Assembly (NCBI GenBank): GCA_039908535.1
Contig: JAMOAW010000052.1
Span: 1 to 19,189, forward strand
Length of the DNA: 19,189 nt
Reading direction: 5' to 3'
From: JAMOAW01 sp039908535
Lineage (GTDB): Bacteria; Pseudomonadota; Magnetococcia; Magnetococcales; JADFZT01
The notes beneath the pieces were generated by a model that ran no database searches, was not told where the DNA came from, and saw only the letters and a program-made list of their open reading frames with translations. The translations under genes were made by a program, and so were the position numbers. Shown here piece after piece: positions 1 to 8,661 of this stretch; the stretch's first letter is position 1; every line of letters starts with the position of its first letter.

Positions 1-120
1 CCATCCATACTCATCTTGGCTCCAGAAAATTCTACTGTTTTAACAAATGCCTCACTGGTAAACTGGCTGCCCTGATCGGTGTTGAAAATCTCTGGACTAC
101 CATGGTTTTGAAATGCCTCA
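1..120 (-). mobile_element. Partial IS3-family transposase (OrfB integrase core), truncated
   Basis: Read on the minus strand in the frame ending at position 1, this stretch encodes about 40 residues with the integrase-core signature HGSPEIFNTDQGSQFTSEAF followed by SGAKMSMDG. This is the second catalytic Asp region (NTDQGSQFTS) and following strand of IS3-family (IS2/IS150-type) OrfB transposases. The reading frame is open to the window edge, so the C-terminal part may continue to the left. The N-terminal part is missing: at about position 120 the sequence switches to a response-regulator gene in another frame. No terminal inverted repeat is seen at the junction, so this is an internal break in the transposase gene rather than a clean IS end. 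Family recognition is firm; whether the element is functional cannot be judged. Confidence 0.85.
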
Positions 121-352
121 TCATGATGATAAGCGGCTCACCCGCAAGGTTACCCTGTTGCAACAGGGCGAGACCGGACTCGCCGGGTAGTCGGATATCG
201 CAATAAACCAGCTCATAGGCATGTTTCCGCAACAGGGCACCCCCCTGGAGAAGGTCAGCAGCCATCTGAACCTGGTGCCCCGCACCACCAAGATGGCGGG
301 CCAACACTTGGCACAGCGCAACATCATCATCAATAATCAGGATGGTTCCCAA
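121..352 (-). pseudogene. Truncated response-regulator receiver domain (3' end lost at IS3 junction)
   Basis: A TTG start at 352 follows an AGGAG Shine-Dalgarno with a 5-nt spacer (363-358). It begins GTILIIDDDVALCQVLARHL, a typical receiver start with the acidic pocket DDD. The phospho-acceptor region is YCDIRLPGESGLALL, and homology ends at GEPLIIM, where an NtrC/AtoC-type receiver normally runs on to the conserved Thr and Lys. From position 120 the frame reads nonsense through the transposase fragment and stops at 32 (106 codons in total). The receiver therefore lacks its last third, including the conserved Lys, and any output domain. The gene is probably dead unless the short chimera is made. 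Its original output domain cannot be known from this window. Confidence 0.8.
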
Positions 353-504
353 TCAAGCTCCTATGCCCTGACATACCAGAAGAGAGGTGACGAAGGTGGC
401 TATTAAAAAACAAAACATCAAATCCAGAACCCAGCATTGATATGATGCCAAATGGAACCAAAGATTGCAACGACAAGGTGACCGCCCACCTCTCTTATGT
501 ATAT

Positions 505-602
505 GTATCGGAAAAAAAATCAAGACATTGGGGGCGGAGAACCGCCCCCAACACCCCCACCCTTTTTTTCTTTTGACTTTTTGCCCGCAGGGCATCATGT
601 TC
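505..602 (-). repeat. Dispersed intergenic hairpin repeat, copy 1 (terminator-like)
   Basis: Read on the minus strand this copy starts GAACATGATGCCC and ends TTTTCCGATAC. It holds a TGCCC/GGGCA hairpin with a 3-nt loop (582-594) and a perfect 10-bp hairpin, TTGGGGGCGG paired with CCGCCCCCAA (528-551, 4-nt loop). On the minus strand the large hairpin is followed 8 nt later by a T8 run. It begins 13 bp after the HD-GYP gene stop, so it may end transcription of the signalling operon. The same modules occur in the copies at 7590, 12290 and 16957. The rest of the interval 353-614 shows only a short hydrophobic reading frame ending at 353 that cannot be supported as a gene. Confidence 0.8.
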
Positions 603-614
603 TGAATAACCTTC

Positions 615-1700
615 TTAGGCCAATTTACCCAACTCGGCATCGCTATCGACAAATTGTTTCGATGTCTCCTGAAATTGCTCTTGTATAGATAAAAAAGCTT
701 CCACCACATCGGGATCAAAATGGCTCCCTTTCCCCGCGACAAGAATCTCAACCGCCTGCTCATGGGACATGCCACTCTTATAAATCCGACGACTGATCAA
801 CGCATCATACACATCCGCCAATGCCATAAGCCGTCCAGATAAAGGAATATTCTCCCCAACCAATTGCCGAGGATAGCCACTGCCATCCCATTTTTCGTGG
901 TGCGTATAGGCAATTTCGGCAGCGACATATAAAAAAGAGTTCTCTCCCATCTGCCGCAAGGCAATACGCAAGGCGTTCCAACCATTTATTGTATGCTTCT
1001 TCATCTGGGTAAACTCTTCGTCAGTAAGTTTACCCGGTTTAAGCAAAATATGATCGGGCACCCCTACCTTGCCAACGTCATGCAAAGGAGTGGACTTATA
1101 CAGAAGCTCCACCATCCCCGACTCCCGCAGCCCAACAAAACGCGGATGCAAACGCAAAGATTCGGCCAAAAGACGCACATAATTTTGCGTGCGCCTTATA
1201 TGCCCACCCGTCTCTGGATCCCGCGCTTCCGCCAATGAAGCCAAGGTCAAAATGGTAATATCTTGAGTTTGCACCAACTCCCGTGTGCGTTCTGCAACCA
1301 TCTTTTCCAAAAAATCTTTGTGTCGTTTCAACTCCAACTGGCTGCGTATCCTGGCCTTCACCAACACGGGATTAAAAGGTTTGGTAATAAAATCCACACC
1401 TCCAACAACCAAACCACGCACCTCGCTCTGCTCATCGTTCAGAGCGGTGATGAACAAAACTGGAATCGACCACGTGAGCGGATTGGCCTTAAGTTTCAAG
1501 CAAAGATCAAATCCGTTCATATCAGACATCATCACATCAAGCAAAATAACTTCGGGCGGGGTGTCGCTACTGGCGAGCAACAAGGCTTTGCTGCCATTCT
1601 TAGCCGTCACCACGGCAAAATCATGCCGTAAGGTCTCCACTAAAATTTGCAAATTTTCTGGAGAGTCGTCTACGACTAAAATTTTTGGTCTACCATTCAT
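615..1700 (-). CDS. Response regulator with HD-GYP domain (cyclic-di-GMP phosphodiesterase)
   Basis: The 361-residue product has an N-terminal receiver domain (about 5-122; phospho-acceptor D55 in VILLDVMM, conserved T85 and K107), a short coiled linker and an HD-GYP domain (about 150-340). Key metal and signature residues are visible: H167, the pair H207-D208 in LHDVGK, H267-H268, and DGSGYP with GYP at 275-277. Active HD-GYP proteins hydrolyse c-di-GMP to pGpG or GMP in the cytoplasm; the intact motifs predict an active enzyme. The ATG overlaps the stop of the upstream hybrid kinase gene by 4 bp (ATGA), which implies translational coupling. It is the likely final output of the kinase phosphorelay. 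Length and layout match the RpfG-type REC/HD-GYP family. Confidence 0.95.
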   Translation of the reverse strand: MNGRPKILVVDDSPENLQILVETLRHDFAVVTAKNGSKALLLASSDTPPEVILLDVMMSDMNGFDLCLKLKANPLTWSIPVLFITALNDEQSEVRGLVVGGVDFITKPFNPVLVKARIRSQLELKRHKDFLEKMVAERTRELVQTQDITILTLASLAEARDPETGGHIRRTQNYVRLLAESLRLHPRFVGLRESGMVELLYKSTPLHDVGKVGVPDHILLKPGKLTDEEFTQMKKHTINGWNALRIALRQMGENSFLYVAAEIAYTHHEKWDGSGYPRQLVGENIPLSGRLMALADVYDALISRRIYKSGMSHEQAVEILVAGKGSHFDPDVVEAFLSIQEQFQETSKQFVDSDAELGKLA

Positions 1701-4700
1701 AACGATATACCCACCTTAACAAAAAATAATTTTTCGATCTCTTCTAAAATTTCTCTGGATTGATCGGTATCAAACGCTTCTAAACAGGCATCTAGACGTC
1801 GACACAAATAATCAAATGACGTCCCACGCATCAAAAGGCGTAGCTCTTCCATACGATCCAGCACCAAGGCAATATCCTGATCCAAGTACGTCAACATCTC
1901 TTGAGTTAACCTCACCACGACAGAAACGTCCAAGTGCGGTGTTTCACCACTCTCTTCCGCCCCATCGGTCGGTTCGACGAAAGAGGCCAAAGCGGTGAGA
2001 ATCGGGGTGAGTTCCTCTGCCAACGTTGTCAAATCCCCCTGCATCTCTTCGGGAGTGCTCCCTTTTTGCCATTTTTTTTCTATCCCCCACGCCGCCTGAT
2101 AAACCCCCTCCATCCCCAAATTACCCGCATTGCCTTTTAAAGTATGTAAACGTCTATGAGCCAAATTTAGATCCGAAGCGGCTAAATTTTTGTGCAGCTC
2201 ATCAACTACCGCTCTGTTTTCCACCTCAAAACGACGCAATAAACGGCTATACAACCGACGATTGCCTCCCAAACGCATCAACCCATGAGTCATATTGACA
2301 CGAGGCAAAAATGGAAGTTCCACAGATTCAAAATTCTCCTCAACCCATGGTCTAACAGAGCCATGTCCCCCCCCTACCCGTTCGCCACGTGGAGGGATCC
2401 AATCGATCAACGCCGTATACAACGCTTGTGGATCAATCGGCTTACCCAAATGGTCCTGCATCCCAACCGCCAACGATTTCTCCCGATCCCCCACTAACGC
2501 ACTGGCCGTTAAGGCAATAATGGGGGGAAAGGTGTGAAAACGAGGGTTGGCGCGTATCCGACGGACCGTCTCAATGCCATCCATGCCGGGCATCTGAAGA
2601 TCCATCAACACCAAATCAAAGCTCTTCTCCTCCAAAAAATGCAACGCCTCTTCCCCACTTTCTGCCACCGTTACCACCACACCCGCCCTCGCAAGAATCT
2701 CTACCGCCACCTCCTGGTTGATCTGGTCATCCTCCACCAACAGCACCTGGGCTCCCATGACCCCCATCAAACGGCCCACAGGCTCCTTGTCCGAAATAAA
2801 CCCCTGTTGACCAAAAGGGAGTTGCAAAGAGAGCTCCCCAGACATTTCAACCCGCAAAGCGAGGATAAATGAAAAGGTTGAACCTTGACCAGGAACGCTG
2901 ACCAACTGAATCTCTCCCCCCATCTGTTCCACCAAGCGTTGACTAATGGCCAATCCCAACCCCGTACCACCATATTTTCGCGTGGTCGACGCGTCCGCTT
3001 GACTAAAAGAACAAAACAGACGTGTCCGTTGCTCCTCGGTAATGCCTATACCGGTATCCCGTACCGAAAAACGCACCCAAACCCGCTGCTCTTCGGTGCG
3101 CACTCGCTCTACTTGCAACTCAACCTCCCCAGATTCGGTAAACTTGACGGCATTGACCAATAGATTGCTCAACACTTGCCCCAAACGCAAAGAATCGGCA
3201 TAAAGCCAACGGGGAACATCGGGATGAATGTGGGAAAATACCATTAAATGATTATTCTCCCGATGCACACGAGCAATCTCCACCACATAACTGATGAGAT
3301 CATCCAAATTAAAAACAATCTCCTCCAACTCCAAACGGTTGGCCTCCAGCTTGGAAAAATCCAAAATATCATTGATGATACTCAACAACATACGACCTGC
3401 CACCGCTACCTTGTTGACATAATTACTCTGCTTAGCATTCAGAGGGGTCTCGAGTAAAAGATGGCAAAAGTTAATCACCGCGTTTAACGGGGTGCGAATT
3501 TCATGGCTCATATTGGCCAAAAATTCCGATTTGGCTTGATTGGCACTCTCGGCGACCTTGCGGGCCTGCACCAACGCCTCTTCCCACTGCTGGCGTTCGG
3601 TAATGTCCTGGACCGTCCCAAACATATGCAAAACCGTCCCCTCGGTGTTGCGAACCAACAAACCCCGCTCCTGGACAAAACGAATCACCCCATCTTGGCG
3701 CACAACTCGATGTTCTATCTGATACTCAAAACCATCCTCCTTGCGCAGGGTCTGCTCTATAACGGCGATTACCCCCTCATAATCCTCTGGGTGAATGGCC
3801 GCCAAAAACAGGGTATAATCGGGGATAATCGTCGGATCAAAACCAAAAATACGATAAATCTCCGGTGACCAAAGCAAGTCACCGTTGGCAATCTCCCAAC
3901 GCCAATGGCCCAAATGGGCAATCTGTTGCGCCTGCTCCAAAAGAAAACGATTTTCAGTCAACTCTTGATTGGTACGTTTCAGCTCCTCACGGGCCTGTTT
4001 CTCCCGCGAGATATCATCATACACCCCCAACACCCCATGCACCTCGCCATAGTCATCTAACAAAGGAATTTTACAGGCCCGTACCCACAACGTTTCACCT
4101 TGAACCGTGGCCCACGGTTCTTCATACCACAACCGCGGCTCACCACTCTCTAAAACCTCTTGATCCATACGCGCCAAAGTCGCGTTTGTCTCCTGCCACG
4201 GCGATAAATCCTCTTGTAGAGCGGATATCTCCCCCTGATTGTTTAAACCCGCATCTTTCGCAAAAGGAGGATTACACCCCTGATATCTCCCCTGCCGATC
4301 TTTCCAATAAACCCGCGAAGGGATAGCGTTTAACACAGTACGCAACATTTTTCGCGATTGGCGCAACTCCTCTGTGCGCGCCAATACCCGCTGTTCCAAC
4401 TCCTTTTGATAGGCGCGCAACTCTTGCGTCTGCACATCAAATGTTTCCGCCAATATTTCCAGTTCGTCACCAGTTCCGAGCGGGGCGCAGGGAACACCAT
4501 TGCGCTTGGCTACCCGCTGACACAAAATCAAGAGAGGATCGGCAATGCTGTTGCCAATATGAATGGCCATCACCCCGGCTAAAAATACAAACAACAATCC
4601 CAAGGAACCAAAATGGAGCAAAACCTGATGAATGGTCGCCTCATGTATGGAGGAGGGCACACTCAATTGCAACCGCAGCCCCAACCTACCCAACCAAGGC

Positions 4701-5374
4701 ATCTCCACCTCAGTGGAGGTTACCAAGGCAGAGATGGTCTTCAATAAGGGAGAGTTTTGAAACGTAAACAGACGCCCTTGGGCATCCAAAATTTCGTGGG
4801 AAAATTTAATTTCCCCCTTTAATAACTGTTTTAAAATAATTTGCAAATCAAATTCCACCACCACGGCCCCCTGAATGGTTTTAGAATACTCAATCGGGGC
4901 CACAACCAATAAATGCGTGCTGGGCCGAAAAATAAACAGACTGGTTTGACCTAGAGTAATAGCCTGATGCAACTGGGAAAACTGGCTATAATCCAAAACA
5001 TCCTTGCCCTGCAAAAACACCGTTTGGCCATCTGCATCCACCAAGGCAAAAGAGATCACATCCCGACTTTTAACAAAATTTTCTACCACATTGGGCAGAT
5101 AAGTCCGCCGTCCTTCCGTATCAAGCAGCCCATTGATAATAAAATGATTACCCGTCAAATCCTCGGTGCTCTCCACCAAATAAGAGATCCGCTCTTCCAA
5201 CCGCAACAACTCCCGAACAGCTATCTCATGCAAAGAGTTGCGACTCTCCTTTTCCAAATGTACTTGAATCAACCACCCCACCAAAAGTGTAGAGACGCCC
5301 ACCACCAAGACAAAAAAAAGTCCAATTTGCCATCCCAACCGCTTTTTAAGACTTTTACGCTTTATCATTGTCAT
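1697..5374 (-). CDS. Hybrid sensor histidine kinase (TM-sensor-TM-PAS-PAS-HisKA-HATPase-REC-HPt)
   Basis: This 1225-residue inner-membrane phosphorelay kinase has TM1 at about 14-37, a periplasmic Cache-like sensor region of about 210 residues and TM2 at about 251-273. A HAMP-like segment and coiled coil (to about 340) lead to a PAS domain (about 343-460) and a second PAS/PAC (about 480-597). HisKA follows with H624 in NMSHEIRTPLN, then HATPase with the N box at NLLVNAVKF, DTGIG (773-777) and GGTGLGL (802-808). The receiver carries D925 (LVLMDLQMPGMDG) and K978, and the HPt domain carries H1077 in RRLHTLKGNAGNLG. All phosphotransfer residues are intact, so a His-Asp-His relay onto the downstream HD-GYP receiver is predicted. 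The gene overlaps both neighbours by 4 bp. The upstream binding-protein sensor probably supplies the ligand signal to its periplasmic domain. The start at 5374 (MTMIKRKS) is fixed by the overlap; an ATG two codons later is possible. Confidence 0.95.
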   Translation of the reverse strand: MTMIKRKSLKKRLGWQIGLFFVLVVGVSTLLVGWLIQVHLEKESRNSLHEIAVRELLRLEERISYLVESTEDLTGNHFIINGLLDTEGRRTYLPNVVENFVKSRDVISFALVDADGQTVFLQGKDVLDYSQFSQLHQAITLGQTSLFIFRPSTHLLVVAPIEYSKTIQGAVVVEFDLQIILKQLLKGEIKFSHEILDAQGRLFTFQNSPLLKTISALVTSTEVEMPWLGRLGLRLQLSVPSSIHEATIHQVLLHFGSLGLLFVFLAGVMAIHIGNSIADPLLILCQRVAKRNGVPCAPLGTGDELEILAETFDVQTQELRAYQKELEQRVLARTEELRQSRKMLRTVLNAIPSRVYWKDRQGRYQGCNPPFAKDAGLNNQGEISALQEDLSPWQETNATLARMDQEVLESGEPRLWYEEPWATVQGETLWVRACKIPLLDDYGEVHGVLGVYDDISREKQAREELKRTNQELTENRFLLEQAQQIAHLGHWRWEIANGDLLWSPEIYRIFGFDPTIIPDYTLFLAAIHPEDYEGVIAVIEQTLRKEDGFEYQIEHRVVRQDGVIRFVQERGLLVRNTEGTVLHMFGTVQDITERQQWEEALVQARKVAESANQAKSEFLANMSHEIRTPLNAVINFCHLLLETPLNAKQSNYVNKVAVAGRMLLSIINDILDFSKLEANRLELEEIVFNLDDLISYVVEIARVHRENNHLMVFSHIHPDVPRWLYADSLRLGQVLSNLLVNAVKFTESGEVELQVERVRTEEQRVWVRFSVRDTGIGITEEQRTRLFCSFSQADASTTRKYGGTGLGLAISQRLVEQMGGEIQLVSVPGQGSTFSFILALRVEMSGELSLQLPFGQQGFISDKEPVGRLMGVMGAQVLLVEDDQINQEVAVEILARAGVVVTVAESGEEALHFLEEKSFDLVLMDLQMPGMDGIETVRRIRANPRFHTFPPIIALTASALVGDREKSLAVGMQDHLGKPIDPQALYTALIDWIPPRGERVGGGHGSVRPWVEENFESVELPFLPRVNMTHGLMRLGGNRRLYSRLLRRFEVENRAVVDELHKNLAASDLNLAHRRLHTLKGNAGNLGMEGVYQAAWGIEKKWQKGSTPEEMQGDLTTLAEELTPILTALASFVEPTDGAEESGETPHLDVSVVVRLTQEMLTYLDQDIALVLDRMEELRLLMRGTSFDYLCRRLDACLEAFDTDQSREILEEIEKLFFVKVGISL

Positions 5375-7524
5375 GGAGAAACCTTATTGACCAAAGGAAT
5401 AATATGACCAAACTTGTCAAATCGAGCCAAAAAAAAGTCTTTCTCATCCAAAGCATCATGTTTTTCATGCTGAAAAGGAAAACGATACTTTTTAATAAGC
5501 CCAATATGTACAGGAATCTGTTCCAGGGCATCGCGTATGGCAAGTCGGTCAGTCGTCCCAGCCTGATTGATAGCTCGCGCCAAAAGATGCACAAGATCAT
5601 AAGCCTGAGCCAAACCGGATTGAGGCAAAGTGACCTCTTGAGGCATTTGATCAAACAACTCCCGATAAACATTTTGGAACGCTAATGTCGCGGATCTCCT
5701 TTGGTTAAACCATGAAAACGTTTGTAAAAAAACAAAATTCACCTGATTCAGTTCGGCCTCGCTTGCGTGAAAAAAATCCCCTCCCGTAATCGCCCAATGG
5801 GCCACAATAGGCAACAAAGGTTTACGAGAGACTAAATCCCGCAACCATACGGCTCCTTCCTGAGGATTCACCACCAGCACGACCGTATCGGCACCAGCGG
5901 CATGAATTTTCTGAATATGCAGCATGTCGTTGGACTCGCCGCGATTTACCCAATCCACCAAGACAGGTTCTACTTTTTTTTCTTGCAACCGCTTTTGCAA
6001 ATAGGGCAAAATATTTCGTCCCCAGTGATCATTTTCCAAAACCAAGGCCACCTTAGAGCCAAAGTCCAACGCCGCATCCACTAAAAAAGGGGCGGCCAAA
6101 CGATCATTGGCCGCAATGCGAAAGACAAACTTGGCCGGATGGTCGACATGTTCCACCACCCCTGCCGCCGCTGCCCAGGCAACCAAATAAGGCACCTGCA
6201 GCCGATCGGCCAATTCCGCTTGAGAAATGGCCACCGAACTATGTATCCCCCCCAAAATGGCCACCACAGAGTCCCGGGCCGCCAGAAAACGAAAATTTTC
6301 CTCTGCGCGACTGGGCATGGCCTTATTATCCCTGGAAAGAAGCACCAAACGTTTGCCCAAAACCCCACCTGCGGCATTGATCTCTTCAATGGCCAGAGAG
6401 GCCCCGCGCTTAACCGCCAATCCCGCCCCCTCCCCAGACGAAGAGAGATCCGCATCCAATCCCAATAAAATCTCCCGCTCTTTCTCCTGAGGGGATTGCC
6501 ATTCGTAGAGCACCTCTTCAGCCTTGGAGAGAATATCGCTGCCAATCATCTCTTCAAACTGCAAAGGCGTATGACGCAACCGATTGGCAAAGCGGAGCCG
6601 TTGGGAGTCGCTCAACCGATTGATGACCACACCAGAGCTTTGGATTTGACGCAAAAATTTCTCCTCCTGACGGGTGGTCTCTGCCCGCTGAAACCCTGTA
6701 AGATCCTGGGCCGTTTTTATCAATAAGGCTTGCTGAAGATCGGTCAAATGGGCAAATTTTTTTTTGCTCAACGTGAATACATAGGCCAGATAGGCATGGT
6801 GGCTCAGAGTTAAATTCGACTGCACCTGATGAATCCCCATGGCCACAATTGCCGCCAATGGATTCTCTTGGGCATCCACTCTTCCATCGATCAAGGCTTG
6901 GCGGATTTCACGAAATTCGATAGGAATAGGAAAAGCCCCCAAATCTTCAAATTGATCTATAATCAATGGACTATTCATCACCCGCACCTTGAGTCCACGC
7001 AGATCTTCCGGGGTATAAATAGGACGATTCGCCGTAAAATGTTTAAAACCGTTCCCCCAAAAAGCAAGACCAATCAAACCCACGCGGTGAAGTTTGGCCA
7101 GCACGAATTGCCCAGGCTCCCCATCCAACAATCGGTAGAGTTGCTCTGGGCTGGCAAAATAAAAGGGCAGGTCGGCAAATTGAAGAGCTGGGACCGCCTG
7201 ACTCATTTTGGCGGAAGGCAACAGGGCTATGTCCAGCTTGCCGTTCTGGAGCATCTCCATCATCTCCAAATCATTGCCCAATACCCCTTTTGGAAAAACC
7301 TGAATCTGCAATTGACCAGCCGTAGCAGTAGAGATCTGCTGCGCAAATTTATCCGCCGCCATGCCCAAACCACTCTCGGAGGGCATGTTGTGGCCAAAGC
7401 GCAAAACAGTGGGCGGGTGGTGATTTTCCAGTTGAACCGTGGTCGATATCAACGTCGGCCACCAAACCCAACCGATAAATAGACAAAGAACCAACAAAAC
7501 AACGAGCAAAATAGAGCGTTTCAT
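5371..7524 (-). CDS. Fused periplasmic sensor: TRAP DctP-like domain plus LivJ-like (Peripla_BP_6) domain
   Basis: Starting at the ATG at 7524 (MKRSILLVVLLVLCLFIG), the product has 717 residues. A longer in-frame start at 7569 would put 15 non-hydrophobic residues before the signal sequence and is less likely; AGAAAG lies 8 nt before 7524. Residues 5-23 are a signal peptide or membrane anchor. Residues about 40-335 are a DctP-type TRAP solute-binding domain (LRFGHNMPSESG, FADLPF, GLKVRVMNSP with the substrate-contacting Arg181, GRVDAQENP). Residues about 352-710 are a branched-chain amino-acid/amide binding domain (GLAVKRGASLAIEEINAAGG, FRIAANDR, ANDR-region and VVLVVNP strands). No transporter subunits lie nearby. 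The gene overlaps the hybrid kinase by 4 bp, so the role is probably ligand sensing for that kinase rather than uptake. Domain calls are firm; the ligands are unknown. Confidence 0.9.
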   Translation of the reverse strand: MKRSILLVVLLVLCLFIGWVWWPTLISTTVQLENHHPPTVLRFGHNMPSESGLGMAADKFAQQISTATAGQLQIQVFPKGVLGNDLEMMEMLQNGKLDIALLPSAKMSQAVPALQFADLPFYFASPEQLYRLLDGEPGQFVLAKLHRVGLIGLAFWGNGFKHFTANRPIYTPEDLRGLKVRVMNSPLIIDQFEDLGAFPIPIEFREIRQALIDGRVDAQENPLAAIVAMGIHQVQSNLTLSHHAYLAYVFTLSKKKFAHLTDLQQALLIKTAQDLTGFQRAETTRQEEKFLRQIQSSGVVINRLSDSQRLRFANRLRHTPLQFEEMIGSDILSKAEEVLYEWQSPQEKEREILLGLDADLSSSGEGAGLAVKRGASLAIEEINAAGGVLGKRLVLLSRDNKAMPSRAEENFRFLAARDSVVAILGGIHSSVAISQAELADRLQVPYLVAWAAAAGVVEHVDHPAKFVFRIAANDRLAAPFLVDAALDFGSKVALVLENDHWGRNILPYLQKRLQEKKVEPVLVDWVNRGESNDMLHIQKIHAAGADTVVLVVNPQEGAVWLRDLVSRKPLLPIVAHWAITGGDFFHASEAELNQVNFVFLQTFSWFNQRRSATLAFQNVYRELFDQMPQEVTLPQSGLAQAYDLVHLLARAINQAGTTDRLAIRDALEQIPVHIGLIKKYRFPFQHEKHDALDEKDFFLARFDKFGHIIPLVNKVSP

Positions 7525-7589
7525 GACGATACTTTCTGCCGAATACAAATAAAGCCATTTAAAATTCAATGATGAAAATCAAAGGCAGA

Positions 7590-7757
7590 GAACATGATGC
7601 CCTTCGGGCAAAAAATTAAAATCAAAGACAAAACCTTGGGGGATGAATCCCCCAACCCCCCTCTTTTTTTTTAAAAATTAAAAAAGAAGGGTGGGGGGGA
7701 ATTGGGGGGGCGGTTCTCCGCCCCCCCAAGGTCTTGATTTTTATTTTTCCGATACAT
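7590..7757 (+). repeat. Dispersed intergenic hairpin repeat, copy 2 (fullest copy)
   Basis: This is the most complete member of the family. In order it shows GAACATGATGCCC with a TGCCC/GGGCA hairpin (7598-7610), AAAATCAAAGACAAAACC, and a perfect 9-bp hairpin TTGGGGGAT/ATCCCCCAA (7636-7655). A CCCCCCTC plus T9 run is then loosely complementary to AAAAAAGAAGGGTGGGGGG. A perfect 12-bp hairpin follows, with arms 7703-7714 and 7719-7730 and loop TTCT. It ends GGTCTTGATTTTTATTTTTCCGATACAT. It fills nearly all of the gap between the ispE stop (7759) and the sensor gene start, so it may act as a terminator for the ispE cluster and insulate the signalling operon. Confidence 0.85.
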
Positions 7758-7758
7758 T

Positions 7759-8661
7759 CTAAACAATTCGATCCATTTGCGTCAGTTGGGTTGCAAATGG
7801 ATGTTGATTAAAGGTCATGCCCCAAAAAATTTGCCATTCAGGTCGTTTAATTTGTAACTGTTTGTGTGCCATTTGGGCAACAGATGAGTTGCTAAATACG
7901 CCAAACATGGAAGAACCACTACCCGTCATACAGGTGGCCTTGGCCCCCAGTGCCATGAGTTCGGATTGGATATCTAGGAGTACCGGTTCTAACTCTTTAG
8001 CAACCCCTTCCAAATCATTTTCTAAAAGTGAAACCATACCTTGCCAGGATGACATGATTGGTGACAGTGGTGACAGCGGGGTGGTATGGGTGGGCAGACG
8101 ACCTTTTAGGGCGCGAAAAACCGCTTGTGTCGAGAGGGTCCTATTGGGATAAACAAGAACCAACGCGGCCTGTGGCAATTGGGGAAATGGGGTCAAATGT
8201 TCACCTATCCCTTGAACCAAGGCGGCGGTTTGGCCGAGAAATATGGGGATATCGGCACCCAATCGTAGACCGATCTCCAAAAGGTGCTCTAATGGTAAAT
8301 TTAATTTCCATATCTTGTTTAAAGCAAGTAAAACCGTGGCGGCATCGGACGATCCCCCTCCAAGTCCAGCACCAGAAGGAATTTTTTTGTTTAAATGTAT
8401 CTGAACACCTAAAGAGAGACGGCAGGTCTGCAGCAACGATTGGGCCGCTCGAAAGACCAAATTTTGCTCCTGAGGAAACGAAAGCGGTGGCTCACAAATC
8501 AGATGTACCTCCCCAGAGGTCGGCAAAAAACCAATGCGGTCGTACAGAGGAAAAAAGGTCATGAAGGTTTGCAGTAAATGATAACCATCCTCGCGCTGCC
8601 CCACCACACGCAGAGCAATATTGATTTTGGCCGGGGCAAAAAAAACGAATTCTTGGGTCAT
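7759..8661 (-). CDS. ispE: 4-diphosphocytidyl-2-C-methyl-D-erythritol kinase
   Basis: The 300-residue cytoplasmic GHMP-family kinase phosphorylates CDP-ME at the 2-hydroxyl in the non-mevalonate (MEP) isoprenoid pathway. Motifs visible are FAPAKINIALRVVGQREDGYH at the N terminus with catalytic Lys12, the ATP-binding glycine loop IPSGAGLGGGSSDAA (94-108), GADIPIFL with catalytic Asp137, and the C-terminal MTGSGSSMFGVF motif 3. The length is normal for the family. Its ATG overlaps the stop of the lolB-like gene by 4 bp. The order TPR lipoprotein - lolB - ispE is also known in Pseudomonas, which supports both neighbour assignments. Recognition is certain; only minor strain-specific residues could not be checked. 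Confidence 0.97.
   Translation of the reverse strand: MTQEFVFFAPAKINIALRVVGQREDGYHLLQTFMTFFPLYDRIGFLPTSGEVHLICEPPLSFPQEQNLVFRAAQSLLQTCRLSLGVQIHLNKKIPSGAGLGGGSSDAATVLLALNKIWKLNLPLEHLLEIGLRLGADIPIFLGQTAALVQGIGEHLTPFPQLPQAALVLVYPNRTLSTQAVFRALKGRLPTHTTPLSPLSPIMSSWQGMVSLLENDLEGVAKELEPVLLDIQSELMALGAKATCMTGSGSSMFGVFSNSSVAQMAHKQLQIKRPEWQIFWGMTFNQHPFATQLTQMDRIV

Noticed and set aside
353..775. Minus-strand frame ending in a hydrophobic tail (LMFCFLIATFVTSLLVCQGIGA) just before the truncated regulator
   Set aside because: Its upstream part runs through the repeat element and antisense of the HD-GYP gene frame; no start site with a ribosome site is seen. It could be a relic of a membrane protein but this is not supportable.
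3865..4326. 153-codon plus-strand frame
   Set aside because: Antisense to the PAS region of the hybrid kinase; Pro/His-rich shadow composition and no homology.
6829..7482. 217-codon plus-strand frame
   Set aside because: It lies opposite the well-supported DctP-like domain and has no recognisable domain, signal or start site.
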